Under the pieces are notes generated by a model. It was not told where the DNA came from. It made no database searches and worked only from the letters and a program-made list of their open reading frames with translations. Positions 18,406 through 28,835 of a stretch of 64,000 nucleotides of DNA are shown one piece after another. A program made the position numbers and the translations under genes. Within the stretch, counting starts at the first letter, position 1; the number at the start of each line of letters is the position of its first letter. Source of the stretch: Erinaceus europaeus (taxonomy: Eukaryota; Chordata; Mammalia; Eulipotyphla; Erinaceidae); the NCBI RefSeq assembly GCF_950295315.1, contig NC_080181.1, positions 33,682,441 through 33,746,440 of the forward strand. Reading direction: 5' to 3'.

Positions 18406-20104
18406 CTTCCACCCTGCTCCAAGAATTCTGAAAAAGTCTTTCTACTTAGTACCTGACAGATGAGTTTTTGCCAGAGCCAGCAGCTATGGCTCCAAGAGAG
18501 ACCTTCTTCCCATTCCCCTCCCACTTTTGTTGAGAACCTGAGCAGATCAATTACAGTTAATAACATTGAAATTCCTGCCTGGAGGTGCAGCTCAGGCCCT
18601 GGAAAGAGGACAGAAAAGGTGGTGTGGATTCCAGAGAAGGAACAGGAGCTGGAAGATCAGAAGCATTTGGCCCCTGAAGTGTTCAGTCCTGGGGAGTCAG
18701 ATCCTGAGCCCTCAACTCATGGCAAAGCCGTGGATGGCTCCTAAGTTTTGAGCCAGAGAGAAATGTGAGAAGCTGCCCATATTTGCACCCTGCAAACGCC
18801 CTCCTCCAGCAGCCCACTGTCCATGGGACAGACAGACCTCACTACCCTTTGAGCAGAGAAAAGGTAGAGCAACACTCCCTTTCTAAATATGCACAGTGAG
18901 CCCCCTGGGAGCAATGTGCCTTTGCATACCTACAGTTCCACTGCTAGGGAGGGTGCTAGTCAGTGCAGATAGACCACTGGCTCCCTCTCCATCTCCAGGG
19001 CTCCTGCTGTGTTGAGCCTCCACTGAACTGTGGTTTCAGAGGTTGGGACCTCAGTCAGGTGCAGCCTCAACTTCAGTCCTGAAAGAAGTGCTAAAACCTA
19101 TATCCCCAAGCTTCCTCTGCAAGTTTCCAGGAGTTCCACTGCAGGGAAAGCAGAATGATCCAGAAGGAGGCAGCTCAGACCAGCAACCCTAGTGTTCCTC
19201 TCCATGCTCAGCAGCTGGAGATTTCCTCCCCCTCACCTTCCCTGCTCCCTAAGAGGACACACCTGTGTGACACCATGACAGAGTCTCTGGGCACATGGGA
19301 ACTGGAAGGAACCTCAGCGTCAGAGAGATGTCCCCCACCCCCACCACCATCTCACAAACAAGCCTAACTTTCCTCCCTCACCCACCCTTCCCCCATAAAA
19401 GAACTCAGTCAAGGTCACAGAGTTCATTCATTAGTGGCTGCACCGAGATTGTTAGGGGTTTTGCTAGACTTTGGTAGCACTTAAACAATTTTTTTTTCCC
19501 AGAAGGTTAGATATTCTGGGCCAAGGAGCCAAGCAGCTCCCCCTCAGCCAGGCTGGTAGAATGCAGTGATTAAAATTCAGCTGCGGCCCTCTTGCCGGAA
19601 AATGCAGTGATCTTTCCATCATGATCTGTAGGCCTAGGAGCTGCCTCCCACTGTTCCAACAGAGGCTCCAAGTCCAAGGTCCAAGGGCCAACTTTCTGAG
19701 CTCACAAGCCTCTCTTACTAGAGGCAGATGTATAGATTTCTGCACTCCATATTATTACTTTATTTATCTCTTTATTTGGAAGAGAAGTTCACATCTTTTA
19801 ATCGATTTCTAAAGAGAGGCATGAGGTGGGAAAGGTTGAGAATCACTGCCTGAAAGCACCAGGAATCCAGGCTCCAGAGAAATTGGATTTTAGCAATCAG
19901 TTGCTAGGCTCCTTGGCAGCATTCACAGACTTAAAAGGGTCAGGCTTTAGTTTCTTAGATTTACAAGTATTTGCCTGACATAGAAGAAGCTCTAACTCTA
20001 GAACTTGAGTTCCTCAAGGGTGAAATTCTTGTCTGTCTCAGGTAGCCTTGAGCCTGTGTCTCCTCCCAGGGTCACTACTGCTTGGGCTCCATCAGCACCA
20101 CAAT
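18406..20104. other. Single-copy stretch, 1.7 kb
   Basis: No repeats are recognised except a weak AT-rich part near 19750. The plus frame 18460-18744 (94 codons, Glu/Ser/Pro-rich C-terminus) follows an acceptor-like 'tctttctacttag', but it has no domain I know. I leave it uncalled as a gene. Confidence 0.5.
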
Positions 20105-20320
20105 TATAATAATAAGGGGCCCTAGGACTAGGGAAATAATTTCCTTGGACAGTGAGCTGCTTTGCCATGTGTGCTATCCAGATTCAAACCTAGTCCTCAT
20201 GGCATTGAAGGAAGCTTCAGTGCTGTGGTCTTGGCATCTTTCTCTCTCTCTTTCCCTCTCTCCCCCCCCCCTCTCTCTCTAGACTCTCTCTCTCTCTCTA
20301 GAAACAGCAGCATAGGCCCT
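20105..20320 (+). repeat. SINE-D with CT tract
   Basis: 'gctgctttgccatgtgtgct', 'gaaggaagcttcagtgctgt' and a CT-rich block broken by C9 (20240-20300). Confidence 0.7.
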
Positions 20321-20459
20321 AATACAGGACTGGAAAGAACTATTTTATTTATTTTTAATTGGATCATTCAAAATATCACTTATTAATAAAATAAACATCT
20401 TTGTCCTTAAAATAACATCTTTATCCTTAAATATTTCTCTTTTAAAAACTTGATGGTTG

Positions 20460-20740
20460 AGAGTGGGGCAGTAGCGCAGCAGGTTAAGCGCACGTGGCAC
20501 AAAGTGCAAGGACCTGGCGTAAGGATCCCAGTTCATGCCCTCAGCTCCCCACCTGCAGGGGAGTCACTTCACAAGCGGTGAAGCAGATCTGCAGGTGTCT
20601 ATCTTTCTCTCCCCCTCTCTGTCTTCCCCTCCTCTCTCCATTTCTCTCTGTTATATCCAACAACAATGACATCAATAACAACAACAATAATAACTACAAA
20701 AATAAAAAATAACAATGGCAACAAATATTTTAAAAGTAAT
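20460..20740 (+). repeat. SINE-A
   Basis: Head 'gcagtagcgcagcaggttaa', 'gtgaagcagatctgcaggtg', CT block, 'caacaacaatgacatcaata' and an AAT-rich tail. Confidence 0.9.
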
Positions 20741-21213
20741 TAAAAACTTGCTGATTGTGGTGTGGAACTGTACACTGGAATCTTACAATCTTGTAACACA
20801 ATATTTTATATAGTTAGTTAGATTTGTTATTACTAGTTTAGAACTATTTTATAATTCAGTGCTAGCTTATGGGATCTCTCTTTTTACCTTCTCCTAGAGA
20901 CTTGATTTCCCTTAGGGAAATCAAGGCAGCCTAGTCAAAGGCCCAATCTAGCTTTCCTGACACATTTTGCACTATGCCCTGCAGATACTCAAACAACTTC
21001 AGGAAATTCTCCCTTTAGATAGAAAGGGGAACCCCTTGGAAACAGAGGCAAATGTGGGACTTGTCTCAGACACATGGTGCTGGAGTTCTCAGAGGGCAGA
21101 AACAGAATTCCAGTCAGATGAGTAGCAAGGTGGGCTTGCCTGGCTACTGTCCTCAGCCTCCTTATTCTCCTTCTTCATCCCTCAGGTTCAGCTACTGGGG
21201 CCCACTAGAGATT
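20741..21213. other. Single-copy stretch
   Basis: No recognised repeat or gene. A short inverted pair 'gatttcccttagggaaatc' lies near 20906. Confidence 0.45.
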
Positions 21214-21229
21214 AAGAAACTGGGGGTGG

Positions 21230-21708
21230 GGAGTTGGGCAGTAGCACAGCGGGTTCTTCTTCTAGCGTTTGCCCTTCTTCCGTAGCCAGTCAACAGCGTC
21301 AGGTTGAACCTGATGTCTGCTTGTTGCTGGCTTTGAAAGTGACTGGGATCCATGCGGCTAGGAAGGATCATCAGTTTCCCCAATAAATGGGTACTCACGG
21401 GATGCACCACGAGAAGGTCGATCCAATGCATCCCCACAGCGGGTTAAGCGCACGTGGCACAAAGCACAAGAACCGGCCTAAGGATCCCAGTTAAAGCCCC
21501 CGGCTCCCCACCTGCAGGGGAGTTGCTTCACAAGCGGTGAAGAGGTCTGCAGGTGTCTATCTTTCTCTCCCCCTCTCTGTCTTCTCCTCTCTCCATTTCT
21601 CTCTGTCCTATCCAACAACGATGACATCAATTATAACTACAACAACAAAACAACAAGGGCAACAAAAGGGAATAAATAATAATAAATAAATATTAAAAAA
21701 AAAAAAGA
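21230..21708 (+). repeat. SINE-A split by element X
   Basis: The SINE is bounded by AAGAAACTGGGGGTGG on both sides (21214-21229 and 21709-21724). Its head breaks after 'cacagcgggtt' (21255) and resumes with the same 11 bases at 21435, so element X inserted after the SINE. Confidence 0.9.
21256..21434 (-). mobile_element. Element X, copy 1 (unidentified)
   Basis: This 179-bp unit runs from 'cttcttctagcgtttgccc' to 'gatccaatgcatccc' on the plus strand. Read on the minus strand, the presumed sense, it starts GGGATGCATTGG and ends in AGAAG repeats without poly(A). It sits in a SINE head with an 11-bp duplication CACAGCGGGTT. It is rich in CpG for mammalian intergenic DNA, which suggests recent arrival. 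It lacks the 14-base 'gactgaatccacat' segment seen in the other copies. I do not recognise its origin. Confidence 0.75.
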
Positions 21709-21724
21709 AAGAAACTGGGGGTGG

Positions 21725-22065
21725 TGCTGTATGCTTTACATTGGGTAGTTCTCCCCCGCCAAGAGAATTGGATCAGTCCAGTTAGTTTCGCGGGCCTGCT
21801 TGGCCCTGCCCCAAAGGAACCCCACCAGAGTTCCAGGGAGAGGGTTCCTGAGTGCCAGAGTTGCAGAGTTGCAGAGTAAGAGAGAGTGCCTGCGCTGCCG
21901 GAAAGAGGCAGCAGAGTTCTGTTTGGTGATTAGTTTGGTTTAGTTTATGAATCGTTGTTCCTGAATAAAGAAATACAGCTTCCCTGCCCAGCCGTTGTCT
22001 CCGCATCTCTGTTACCCGCCCGTGAAGCTAGCCCGCCCAGCAAGAGCCTCCGAATTATAACAACA
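21725..22065 (+). repeat. Class II ERV solo LTR
   Basis: 341 bp from TGCTGTATGC to ATTATAACAACA, flanked by the 6-bp duplication GGGTGG (21719-21724 and 22066-22071) expected of class II elements. It is the same family as the LTRs at 3.2-5.9 kb but carries only a few units of the U3 repeat. It has an AATAAAG signal at about 21965. It landed exactly at the edge of the preceding SINE's target duplication. Confidence 0.88.
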
Positions 22066-22200
22066 GGGTGGTGAGTGGGACTAGATAGTATAATGATTAT
22101 GAAAAGAGACTCTCATGCCTGAGGCTCCAAAGTCCCAGGTTCAATCCTCCACATCATCATCATAAGCAAGGAAGATAGAAAAAAGAAGAAAAAGAAGAAT
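22066..22200 (+). repeat. SINE-E
   Basis: 'actagatagtataatgatta', 'ggctccaaagtcccaggtt', with a (CAT)n-like stretch and an A-rich tail. Confidence 0.75.
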
Positions 22201-22209
22201 CTGGAGGTG

Positions 22210-22610
22210 GGGGTGGGACTGGGCGGTGGCACACACAGTAGAGCACATATATAGTACCATGTGCATGGATCCTGGTTCAAGCCCCACTCCCCCTGAGGGA
22301 GAAGCTGCATAAGCAGTGCTGCAGTCTCGCTCTCTTTTTTTTTCTTCTCTATCTTCTCCATCTCTCTCAATTTCTCTCTGTCTTGTCAAATAAAAATAAA
22401 GAAAATACAGGGGGAGAAACAGTAAGTAGCCCTAGTAAGTAGCTTACCCTGTAGAGCATACACATTATGTGTATAAGGACCTGGATTGACATCTGAGTCA
22501 CCAAATGGGAGCACCTGCCAAGGGGAAGCTTCAGGAGCAGTAGAGTGGGGCTCTACTTTTTCCTCTCTCTGTGTCTGTCACCCTCTATCTAAACGAAAGA
22601 AAAAAAAATA
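22210..22610 (+). repeat. Two SINE-B copies in tandem
   Basis: The first (22210-22410) is well preserved with 'gataagcagtgctgcagtc'-type sequence and AAATAAAAATAAA. The second (about 22415-22610) is more diverged ('taaggacctggattgacatc'). Confidence 0.7.
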
Positions 22611-22667
22611 CAGCCATTAGACACAGTGAAGTCACACAAGGCACTGAGGAACAGTAATAACACTGTA

Positions 22668-22935
22668 GGCAAAAAAAAAAAAAAAAAAAAAAAGAATAGA
22701 GCTGAGTCATGGTACACCTACTAAGTTCACATGTTATAATGCACAAGGAGCCAGGTTCAAGTGGACCCTAGTCCCCATTTGCAGGAGGAAAGTTTCACAA
22801 ACAGTGAAATAATGCTGCAAGTATCTCTCTGTCTCTCTCCCTATCTCCCCCATAGCTCTCAATTTATTTTTGTCTCTATTCAATAAATAATGAATAAATA
22901 AACATAAAATGTAATAATAATAATAAATATATTCT
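22668..22935 (+). repeat. A-tract and SINE-B
   Basis: An A23 tract (about 22670-22692) precedes a B copy with 'ccaggttcaagtggacc', 'cagtgaaataatgctgcaag' and a TAA-rich tail. Confidence 0.75.
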
Positions 22936-23097
22936 CTCTGCCCAGTCAGCTCAGGACCCATTTAGAGTTATGTAAAGAAATTACAGGCAGAAGGGACAGA
23001 AGATCTGACAAGAGACTAGAATCCCCTTATGGGCACAGACTGGGGAGACAGGAGCAGGTAAGGTATCTCCTTGGGCTCCAGCTAGAAACTCCCCAAG
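22936..23097. other. Single-copy spacer
   Basis: No repeat is recognised in these 160 bases before the nested region. Confidence 0.4.
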
Positions 23098-23140
23098 AGG
23101 GTCCCAGGCAGAGGTATACCTGGTAGAGCACATACATTAC

Positions 23141-23664
23141 TGTGAGAAACAGATGAGTTGATTGTAGCCTTTTCACTGATGTTTATCAGTCCAGTCTGAC
23201 TACAGACCCCTGACCCTTACACATCCACGTGACTACAACCATGCCTTGTTTTTCTTTAAAATTAGTTTAGACTTCCCGGCCCCCCTCCTTAACTCTTGCT
23301 TTCCCATTATAACCACATTGTAAACTTAAACTTCCCAGCCAACTCACCTCCTCACTCTTCCTTTCCCACTATAGTAGACCCCCGGCCCCTTCCTCATATC
23401 AGTTCCCATCCCCTTTTCCTGAACATGGTTAGATTGTGAGCCAATTCCCTCTCGTCAAATGGGAAAAGGACAGGTTGTTCCCATGTCCTAGAACGTATAA
23501 AAAGGCTCTGAAGATTGCCTTTGGTGTGCTTGCTAGCCTACACCCTTGCACATACATATATATATATATATATATATGTATAACTTTTGCCTTGCTCATG
23601 ACTCTCCATGTCTCAGTCCTTGTTTTGAGGCATAGACAGAGTGCATTTTGCAGTGTTTCCCATA
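23141..23664 (+). repeat. ERV class I 5' LTR
   Basis: 524 bp from TGTGAGAAACAG to the end TTTCCCATA. It has a TATA box TATAAAAAG at 23496-23504 and a dinucleotide (AT)n at about 23551-23578 within R/U5. The preceding ATTAC (23136-23140) is repeated after the 3' LTR remnant at 28613-28617. Confidence 0.82.
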
Positions 23665-23666
23665 AT

Positions 23667-23684
23667 TGGAGACTCGTCTGGGAT
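23667..23684 (+). promoter_or_regulatory. Primer-binding site, tRNA-Pro type
   Basis: TGGAGACTCGTCTGGGAT starts two bases after the LTR. By my memory of the tRNA-Pro primer site of gammaretroviruses it matches at 15 of 18 positions, and the three differences are all G-to-A or C-to-T transitions, as expected with age. Confidence 0.75.
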
Positions 23685-23717
23685 GGGCTCCTTGAACCAT
23701 ATATGTACTCTTTTAAC

Positions 23718-24544
23718 ACACCCATTCTCCCAGTCCGTAAGACTGATAGGACTTAATTAGTACAAGATCTCTGGGCTATCAATCAAGTGGTTGTGAGCCA
23801 ACATCCTGTGGTGCCCAATATACTCTGTTAGGACATATTCCTCCAGAACATAACTGGTTCTGTGTTCTGGATTTGAAAGACACATTCTGGTCTTGTTCCC
23901 TAGTTGAAGAAAGTAGAGACATTTTTGCCTTTGACTGGGAAAATGTGAATACAGGGAGAAAACAACAACTTTTGTGGACCATACTACCATAAGGATATAC
24001 AGATTCCCCTAACCTTTTTGGCAGAATTTTACAATGAACCTTAGAATTTACCATACCCCCTGATATTTGTCTTATAAATTATGTTGATGACATTTTACTG
24101 TCATGGGGTGACTATGAGAATCTACTGAGCACAGCTATGCTTTTTTTTAACTGCCTCAGCAACAAAGATCTCAGAGTGTCAAAAAAAAAATTACAATTCA
24201 TGGAACGGGAGGTTAGATATTTGGGACATGTTATCAGTAAAGGCCAGAAATGTATAGACCCAGGAAAGACCCAAACTATCTGAGTGTTCCAGACCCAAAA
24301 CCAAGAGAGAATTAAGGAAGTTCTTGGGACTTATTGGATATTGTAGACTATGGATTGAAAATTATGCTGCCCTCACCAAACTACTGTATCTGAGACTCAC
24401 CTCCCCAGAATCAGACTCTGTAGAGTGGGGAGCAGCAGAACAGGCTTTCTCAACACTAAAGAAGTCATTGATCTCTGTTCCTGCTCTCCACCTCCCAGAT
24501 TTAACAAAACTCTTCAGACTCTTTGCCACTACAGATAAAGGCAC
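23718..24544 (+). pseudogene. pol (remnant): ERV pol remnant: reverse transcriptase
   Basis: Reading-frame fragments match gamma-type reverse transcriptase in order: fingers region, an LVQDL-type motif near 23770, and the catalytic YVDD box at 24080-24091. A 'RYLGH' motif lies near 24210 and the connection domain runs up to 24540. Several stops and frameshifts are present. The start joins the leader directly, so about half of the normal coding length upstream has been deleted. It continues after the nested insertion at 27576. Confidence 0.8.
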
Positions 24545-24665
24545 TTCTTCTTCTAGCGTTTGCCCTTCTTCCGTAGCCAGTCAATGGCTTTGAAAATGAC
24601 TGGGATCCATGTGGATTCAGTCGGCTAGGAAGGATCGTCAGTTTCCCCAATGAATGGGTACTCAT

Positions 24666-26418
24666 TGGAAGAGAAGAAGTCAAACTCTCCTTATTTGCAG
24701 ATGACATGATAGTATACATGGAAAAACCTAAGGAATCCAGCAAGAAGCTTTTGGAAATCATCAGGCAATACAGTAAGGTGTCAGGCTACAAAATTAACAT
24801 TCAAAAGTCAGTGGCATTCCTCTATGCAAACACTAAGTTAGAAGAAATTGAAATCCAGAAATCAGTTCCTTTTTCTATAGCAACAAAAACAATAAAATAT
24901 CTAGGAGTAAACCTAACCAAAGAAGTGAAAGACTTGTATACTGAAAATTATGAGTCACTACTCAAAGAAATTGAAAAAGACACAAAGAAGTGGAAAGATA
25001 TTCCATGCTCATGGGTTGGAAGAATTAACACCATCAAAATGAATATATTACCCAGAGCCATCTACAAATTTAATGCTATCCCCATCAAGATCCCAAGCAC
25101 ATTTTTTAGGAGAATAGAAAAAATGCTACAAATGTTTATCTGGAACCAGAAAAGACCTAGAATTGCCAAAACAATCTTGAGAAAAAAGAACAGAACCGGA
25201 GGCATCACACTCCCAGATCTCAAACTGTATTATAGGGCCATTGTCATCAAAACTGCTTGGTACTGGAACATGAACAGACACACTGACCAGTGGAATAGAA
25301 TTGAGAGCCCAGAAATGAGGTCCCACACCTATGGACATCTAATCTTTGACTAAGGGGCCCAGACTATTACATGGGGAAAGCAGAGTCTCTTCAACAAATG
25401 GTGTTGGAAACAATGGGTTGAAACATGCAGAAGAATGAAACTGAACCACTGTATTTCACCAAATACAAAAGTAAATTCCAAGTGGATCAAGGACTTGGAT
25501 GTTAGACCACAAACTATCAGATACTTAGAGGAAAATATTGGCAGAACTTTTTTCCGCATAAATTTTAAAGACATTTTCAATGAAGCGAATCCAATTACAA
25601 GGAAGACTAAGGCAAGTATAAACCTATGGGACTACATCAAATTAAAAAGCTTCTTCACAGCAAAAGAAACCACTACCCAAACCAAGAGACCCCTCACAGA
25701 ATGGGAGAAGATCTTTACATGCCATACATCAGATAAGAGTTTAATAACCAACATATATAAAGAGCTTGCCAGACTCAACAACAAGACAACAAATAACCCC
25801 ATCCAAAAATGGGGGGAAGACATGGACAGAATATTCACCACAGAAGAGATCCAAAAGTTTGAGAAACACATGAAAAAATGCTCCAAGTCTCTGATTGTCA
25901 GAGAAATGCAAATAAAGACAATAACGAGATACCACTTCACTCCTGTGAGAATGTCATACATCAGAAAAGGTAACAGCAGCAAATGCTGGAGAGGGTGTGG
26001 GGTCAAAGGAACCCTCCTGCTCTGCTGGTGGGAATGTAAATTGATCCAACCTCTGTGGAGAACAGTCTGGAGAACTCTCAGAAGGCTAGAAATGGACCTA
26101 CCCTATGACCCTGCAATTCCCTTCCTGGGGATATATCCTAAGGAACCCAACACATCCATCCAAAAAGATCTGTGTACACATATGTTCTTGGCAGCACAAT
26201 TTGTAATAGCCAAAACCTGGAAGCAACCCAGGTGTCCAACAACAGATGAGTGGCTGAGCAAGTTGTGGTATATATACACAATGGAATACTACTCAGCTGT
26301 AAAAAATGGTGACTTCACCGTTTTCAGCCAATCTTGGATGGACCTTGAAAAAATCATGTTGAGTGAAATAAGTCAGAAACTGAAGGATGAATATGGGATG
26401 ATCTCACTCTCAGGTTGA
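24666..26418 (+). pseudogene. L1 ORF2 C-terminal part, one stop
   Basis: One frame (24706-25353, then 25435-26418) is open except for a TAA at 25351-25353, where the second L1 copy reads differently. Visible motifs are FADDM in the reverse-transcriptase catalytic box near 24697 and '[14 protein letters not shown]' after it. Further on come HLIFD before the stop, '[19 protein letters not shown]' near 26035, and the C-terminal '[13 protein letters not shown]'. The well-preserved frame indicates a fairly young insertion. The endonuclease domain is absent, so it is inactive. Confidence 0.88.
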
Positions 26419-26690
26419 AGTTGAAAAACAAGATTAGAAAAGAAAACACAAGTCGAACCTGAAATGGAATTGGAGTATTACACCAAAGTAAAAGACTCTG
26501 GGGTGGGTGGGTTGGTGGGGAGAATACAGGTCCATGAAAGATGATGAATGACATAGTGGGGGTTGTATTGTTAAATGGGAATCTGGGGAATGTTATGCAT
26601 GTACAAACTATTGTATTTACTGTTGAATGTAAAGCATTAATTCCCCAATAAAGAAATAAATTATTAAAAAATAAAAATAAATTTAAAAAC
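24666..26690 (+). mobile_element. L1 retrotransposon, 5'-truncated
   Basis: The copy begins inside the reverse-transcriptase domain of ORF2, just before FADD, and runs to the L1 3' end with 'attaattccccaataaag' (about 26637) and an A/T-rich end. The 14-bp duplication GAATGGGTACTCAT flanks the full insertion (24652-24665 and 27516-27529). Because the second copy lies beyond 27515, the inserted unit is 2.85 kb and includes non-L1 sequence. Confidence 0.88.
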
Positions 26691-26924
26691 AAGGGCAACA
26701 AAAGGGAAAATAATAAATATAACAAAAAATATACATTCAAAAAAAAAACAATTTTGCCTTAAATTTAGAACAAAAAAATAATCTTAACTACTCCTCTCAG
26801 GTTATATTTGATTGTTATTGCTTTTGTTATGATGGGTTCCCCCTTTTGGTTACACCAAAAATTGGTACACATTTATGCAAAATGTATGAATCATCTAACA
26901 CAGTATCTTCAAGGAGAAGCTTGC

Positions 26925-27105
26925 AGCATTGGCATAATAGTTCACTTGGATAGTGCTCTGTTTTGGCCTATGTGCCACCCAAGTTCCAGCTGATCCCCTA
27001 CCTCATTGGAGGAAGCTTTTGTGCTGCAGTCTCTGCCTCTCTTTCTCTTTCTATCTGAAAAAGTTAGCTCAGAACAGTGAAGTCATGGAGATGACAGAAA
27101 TTTAA
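26925..27105 (+). repeat. SINE-D inside the transduced segment
   Basis: 'taatagttcacttggatagt', 'ggaggaagcttttgtgctgc', CT block and an A16 tract. Confidence 0.75.
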
Positions 27106-27116
27106 AAAAAAAAAAA

Positions 27117-27186
27117 AAAGAAGAAGAAGAAGAAGAAGAAGAAGAAGAAGAAGAAGGAGAAAGAAAGAAAGAAAGAAAGAAAAGAA
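27117..27186 (+). repeat. (GAA)n / (GAAA)n microsatellite
   Basis: Triplet GAA array (27117-27160) followed by GAAA units, grown from the SINE-D tail. Confidence 0.95.
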
Positions 27187-27575
27187 AAGTCTTGCAGACA
27201 TAGAATGCAAAGTTTGACAGAGACAAAATAGGTTTGGAAAAATTTAAGTGAATGTGAGGGGTAGTGGAGCCAGGAGGAGAACTTGTGTATCTGACTCCAA
27301 GGTGGCTCTTTGTCTTCCAGCTTTTGAAGACCCTCCCTCTTCCTATTTTCCCAGCAGAAAATGAGAAGTTTAATGGGAGGAGGGAGATGGGATACAGCAA
27401 TAAATGAGAACAAAAGGGCGGGGGCATGTTCTTGTCTGGGGAGGAGTCTTTGAGGTAGATGGGGTGGGAAGTCATTCTGGGATCAGAAATGGCAAAAAAA
27501 AAAAAAAAAAAAAAAGAATGGGTACTCATGGGATGCACCACTAGAAGGTTGATCCAATGCATCCCATAAAGGCAC

Positions 27576-28520
27576 TACAGTTGGGGTAGTCCCCCAAGAT
27601 ATAGGTGGCCATCATCAGCCAGTTGCATTTTTGTCCAAATTTCTTGATCCTGTTGCACGAGGGTGGCCTAGGTGCATTCAAGCTACTGCCACAGCCATTC
27701 TTGTTGAAGAAGCCAGGAAACTAACCTGGGGGGGGGGGGGGGTTAACAGTACACACTCCCCACCAAGTAAAAACCATCCTCCAACAAAAGGCTGGACAGT
27801 GGTTGACAGATTCTGGTATCCTAAAGTATGAAGCCCTCCTGATAGAGTGAAATGATTTAACTTTAGTCTCAGATGATGTTATTAATCCAGCCAGCTTCTT
27901 AAAGGGCACTCAGAACCTCTCAGCTGATGACAGCATGGCCCATACTTGTAGAGATTTAATCGATCTCCAGACAAAGGTTTGACCTGACCTAGCTGATACC
28001 CTCTTTGAGACTGGAGAACATATTTTCACTGATGGGTCCTCTTGGTTTATAGAGGGAAAGAAACTTACTGGCTTTGCTATGATTGATGGAAAAAGCTTAA
28101 AGACTTTAGAGATGGGTTGCCTTCCAAATACATGGTCTGCTCAAACTTGTGAATTGTATGCTCTCAATCAGTTCCTCAAGTATTTAGAAAACAAAACTGG
28201 AACTGTCTATACTGACTCAAAATATGCCTTTGGAGTGGCACAGACGTTTGGAAAAATTGAGGCTGAATGTGGACAGCAGGGGGGAAGATTTAGCACACAA
28301 CAAATTAATTTCTGAAATACTAAACAATGTTTTGCTTCCAGAAGAAATCTCTGTAGTACATGTTCCAGGACATCAAACAGAAGGGGGGGAATACCCATGC
28401 ACGAAGAGGCTAAATCAGCTGCCCTTCTCCTCAAGGTTCCCATGTTTCCTCTCCTACAAAAAGTACAAAAGCCATCAATGATCCCAATTTTTACCAAAGA
28501 AGAGGAAAAGATGTTAGAGA
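27576..28520 (+). pseudogene. pol (remnant): ERV pol remnant: connection and RNase H
   Basis: It continues the polymerase after the nested insertion. RNase H signatures are TDGSSW (28028-28045) and TDSKYA (28211-28228), followed by a histidine-containing VVHVPGH motif near 28350. Stops, frameshifts and a G12 tract near 27730 disrupt it. The reading stops at the beginning of integrase and jumps to the last part of the 3' LTR. Confidence 0.78.
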
Positions 28521-28526
28521 AATAAT

Positions 28527-28612
28527 TTATATGTAAAACTTTTGCTCATGACTCTCGGTGTCTCAGTCTTTGTTTTAAGGCACAGACAGTGCATTTTGCA
28601 CTGTTTCCCACA
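28527..28612 (+). repeat. ERV 3' LTR remnant
   Basis: 'cttttgctcatgactctcgg' to 'tttcccaca' matches the last roughly 85 bases of the 5' LTR (23575-23664). The upstream 440 bases of the LTR are gone, so the deletion runs from integrase into R/U5. Confidence 0.8.
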
Positions 28613-28835
28613 ATTACCATGTACAAGGACCCTGGTTCAAGTCCTCAGTCTCCATGTTTCATGAGTGGGGAAACAGATCTTCAGGTCATTCTTTCTCTCT
28701 CCCTTCTCTTTCAATTTTTCTATGTCCCATCAAAAGAGAGAGAGAGAGAGGTAAAATGGCCACTGGGAGCAATGAATTCATCATGCAGGCTCCACACCCC
28801 AGGAGTAACCCTGGTGGCAATATTAAAAATGAAAG

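Larger units (their letters stand above)
26691..27493 (+). other. Probable L1 3'-transduced sequence
   Basis: About 800 bases follow the L1 3' end but still lie inside the L1 target duplication. They start with a SINE-A tail (aacaagggcaacaaaaggg, about 26690-26712), pass through single-copy sequence and a SINE-D (about 26925-27105), a GAA array, then more single-copy sequence. They end in A22 at 27494-27515 immediately before the duplication. The nearest AATAAA (27399-27404) is about 90 bases before the A tract, farther than usual. This is the signature of read-through past a weak L1 signal at the source locus. Confidence 0.7.
24545..27565 (-). mobile_element. Element X, copy 2, split by an L1
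   Basis: The left part is 24545-24665 and the right part 27516-27565; together they make about 157 bp of element X. The ERV bases ATAAAGGCAC(T) occur on both sides (24535-24544 and 27566-27575), so X inserted into the ERV. The copy lacks about 40 internal bases ('cagcgtcaggttgaaagctg' region) relative to copy 3. The L1 entered between 'gggtactcat' and 'gggatgcacc'. Confidence 0.8.
23141..28612 (+). mobile_element. Deleted gamma-type (class I) ERV provirus
   Basis: Order: 5' LTR, tRNA-Pro-like primer site, a very short leader, reverse-transcriptase remnant, nested element X plus L1, connection/RNase H remnant, and about 85 bp of 3' LTR. Gag, protease, the start of polymerase, most of integrase and all of envelope are missing. 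Stops and frame changes leave no usable frame. The 4-5 bp duplication (ATTAC) fits gamma-type integration. The body without the nested insertion is about 2.4 kb. Confidence 0.82.
23098..28835 (+). repeat. SINE-B that hosts the nested insertions
   Basis: The SINE head (23098-23140, ending 'agcacatacattac') is separated by 5.5 kb from its continuation (28613-28835, starting 'attaccatgtacaaggaccc'). The shared ATTAC is the target duplication of the ERV. The distal part includes an AG run and ends in an A-rich tail. Confidence 0.85.

Noticed and set aside
18460..18744. 94-codon plus frame as a coding exon
   Set aside because: An acceptor-like tract precedes it, but no donor or recognisable protein was found.
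23718..28520. ERV polymerase as an intact or domesticated gene
   Set aside because: Large deletions, stops, frame changes and a 3-kb nested insertion leave no continuous frame.
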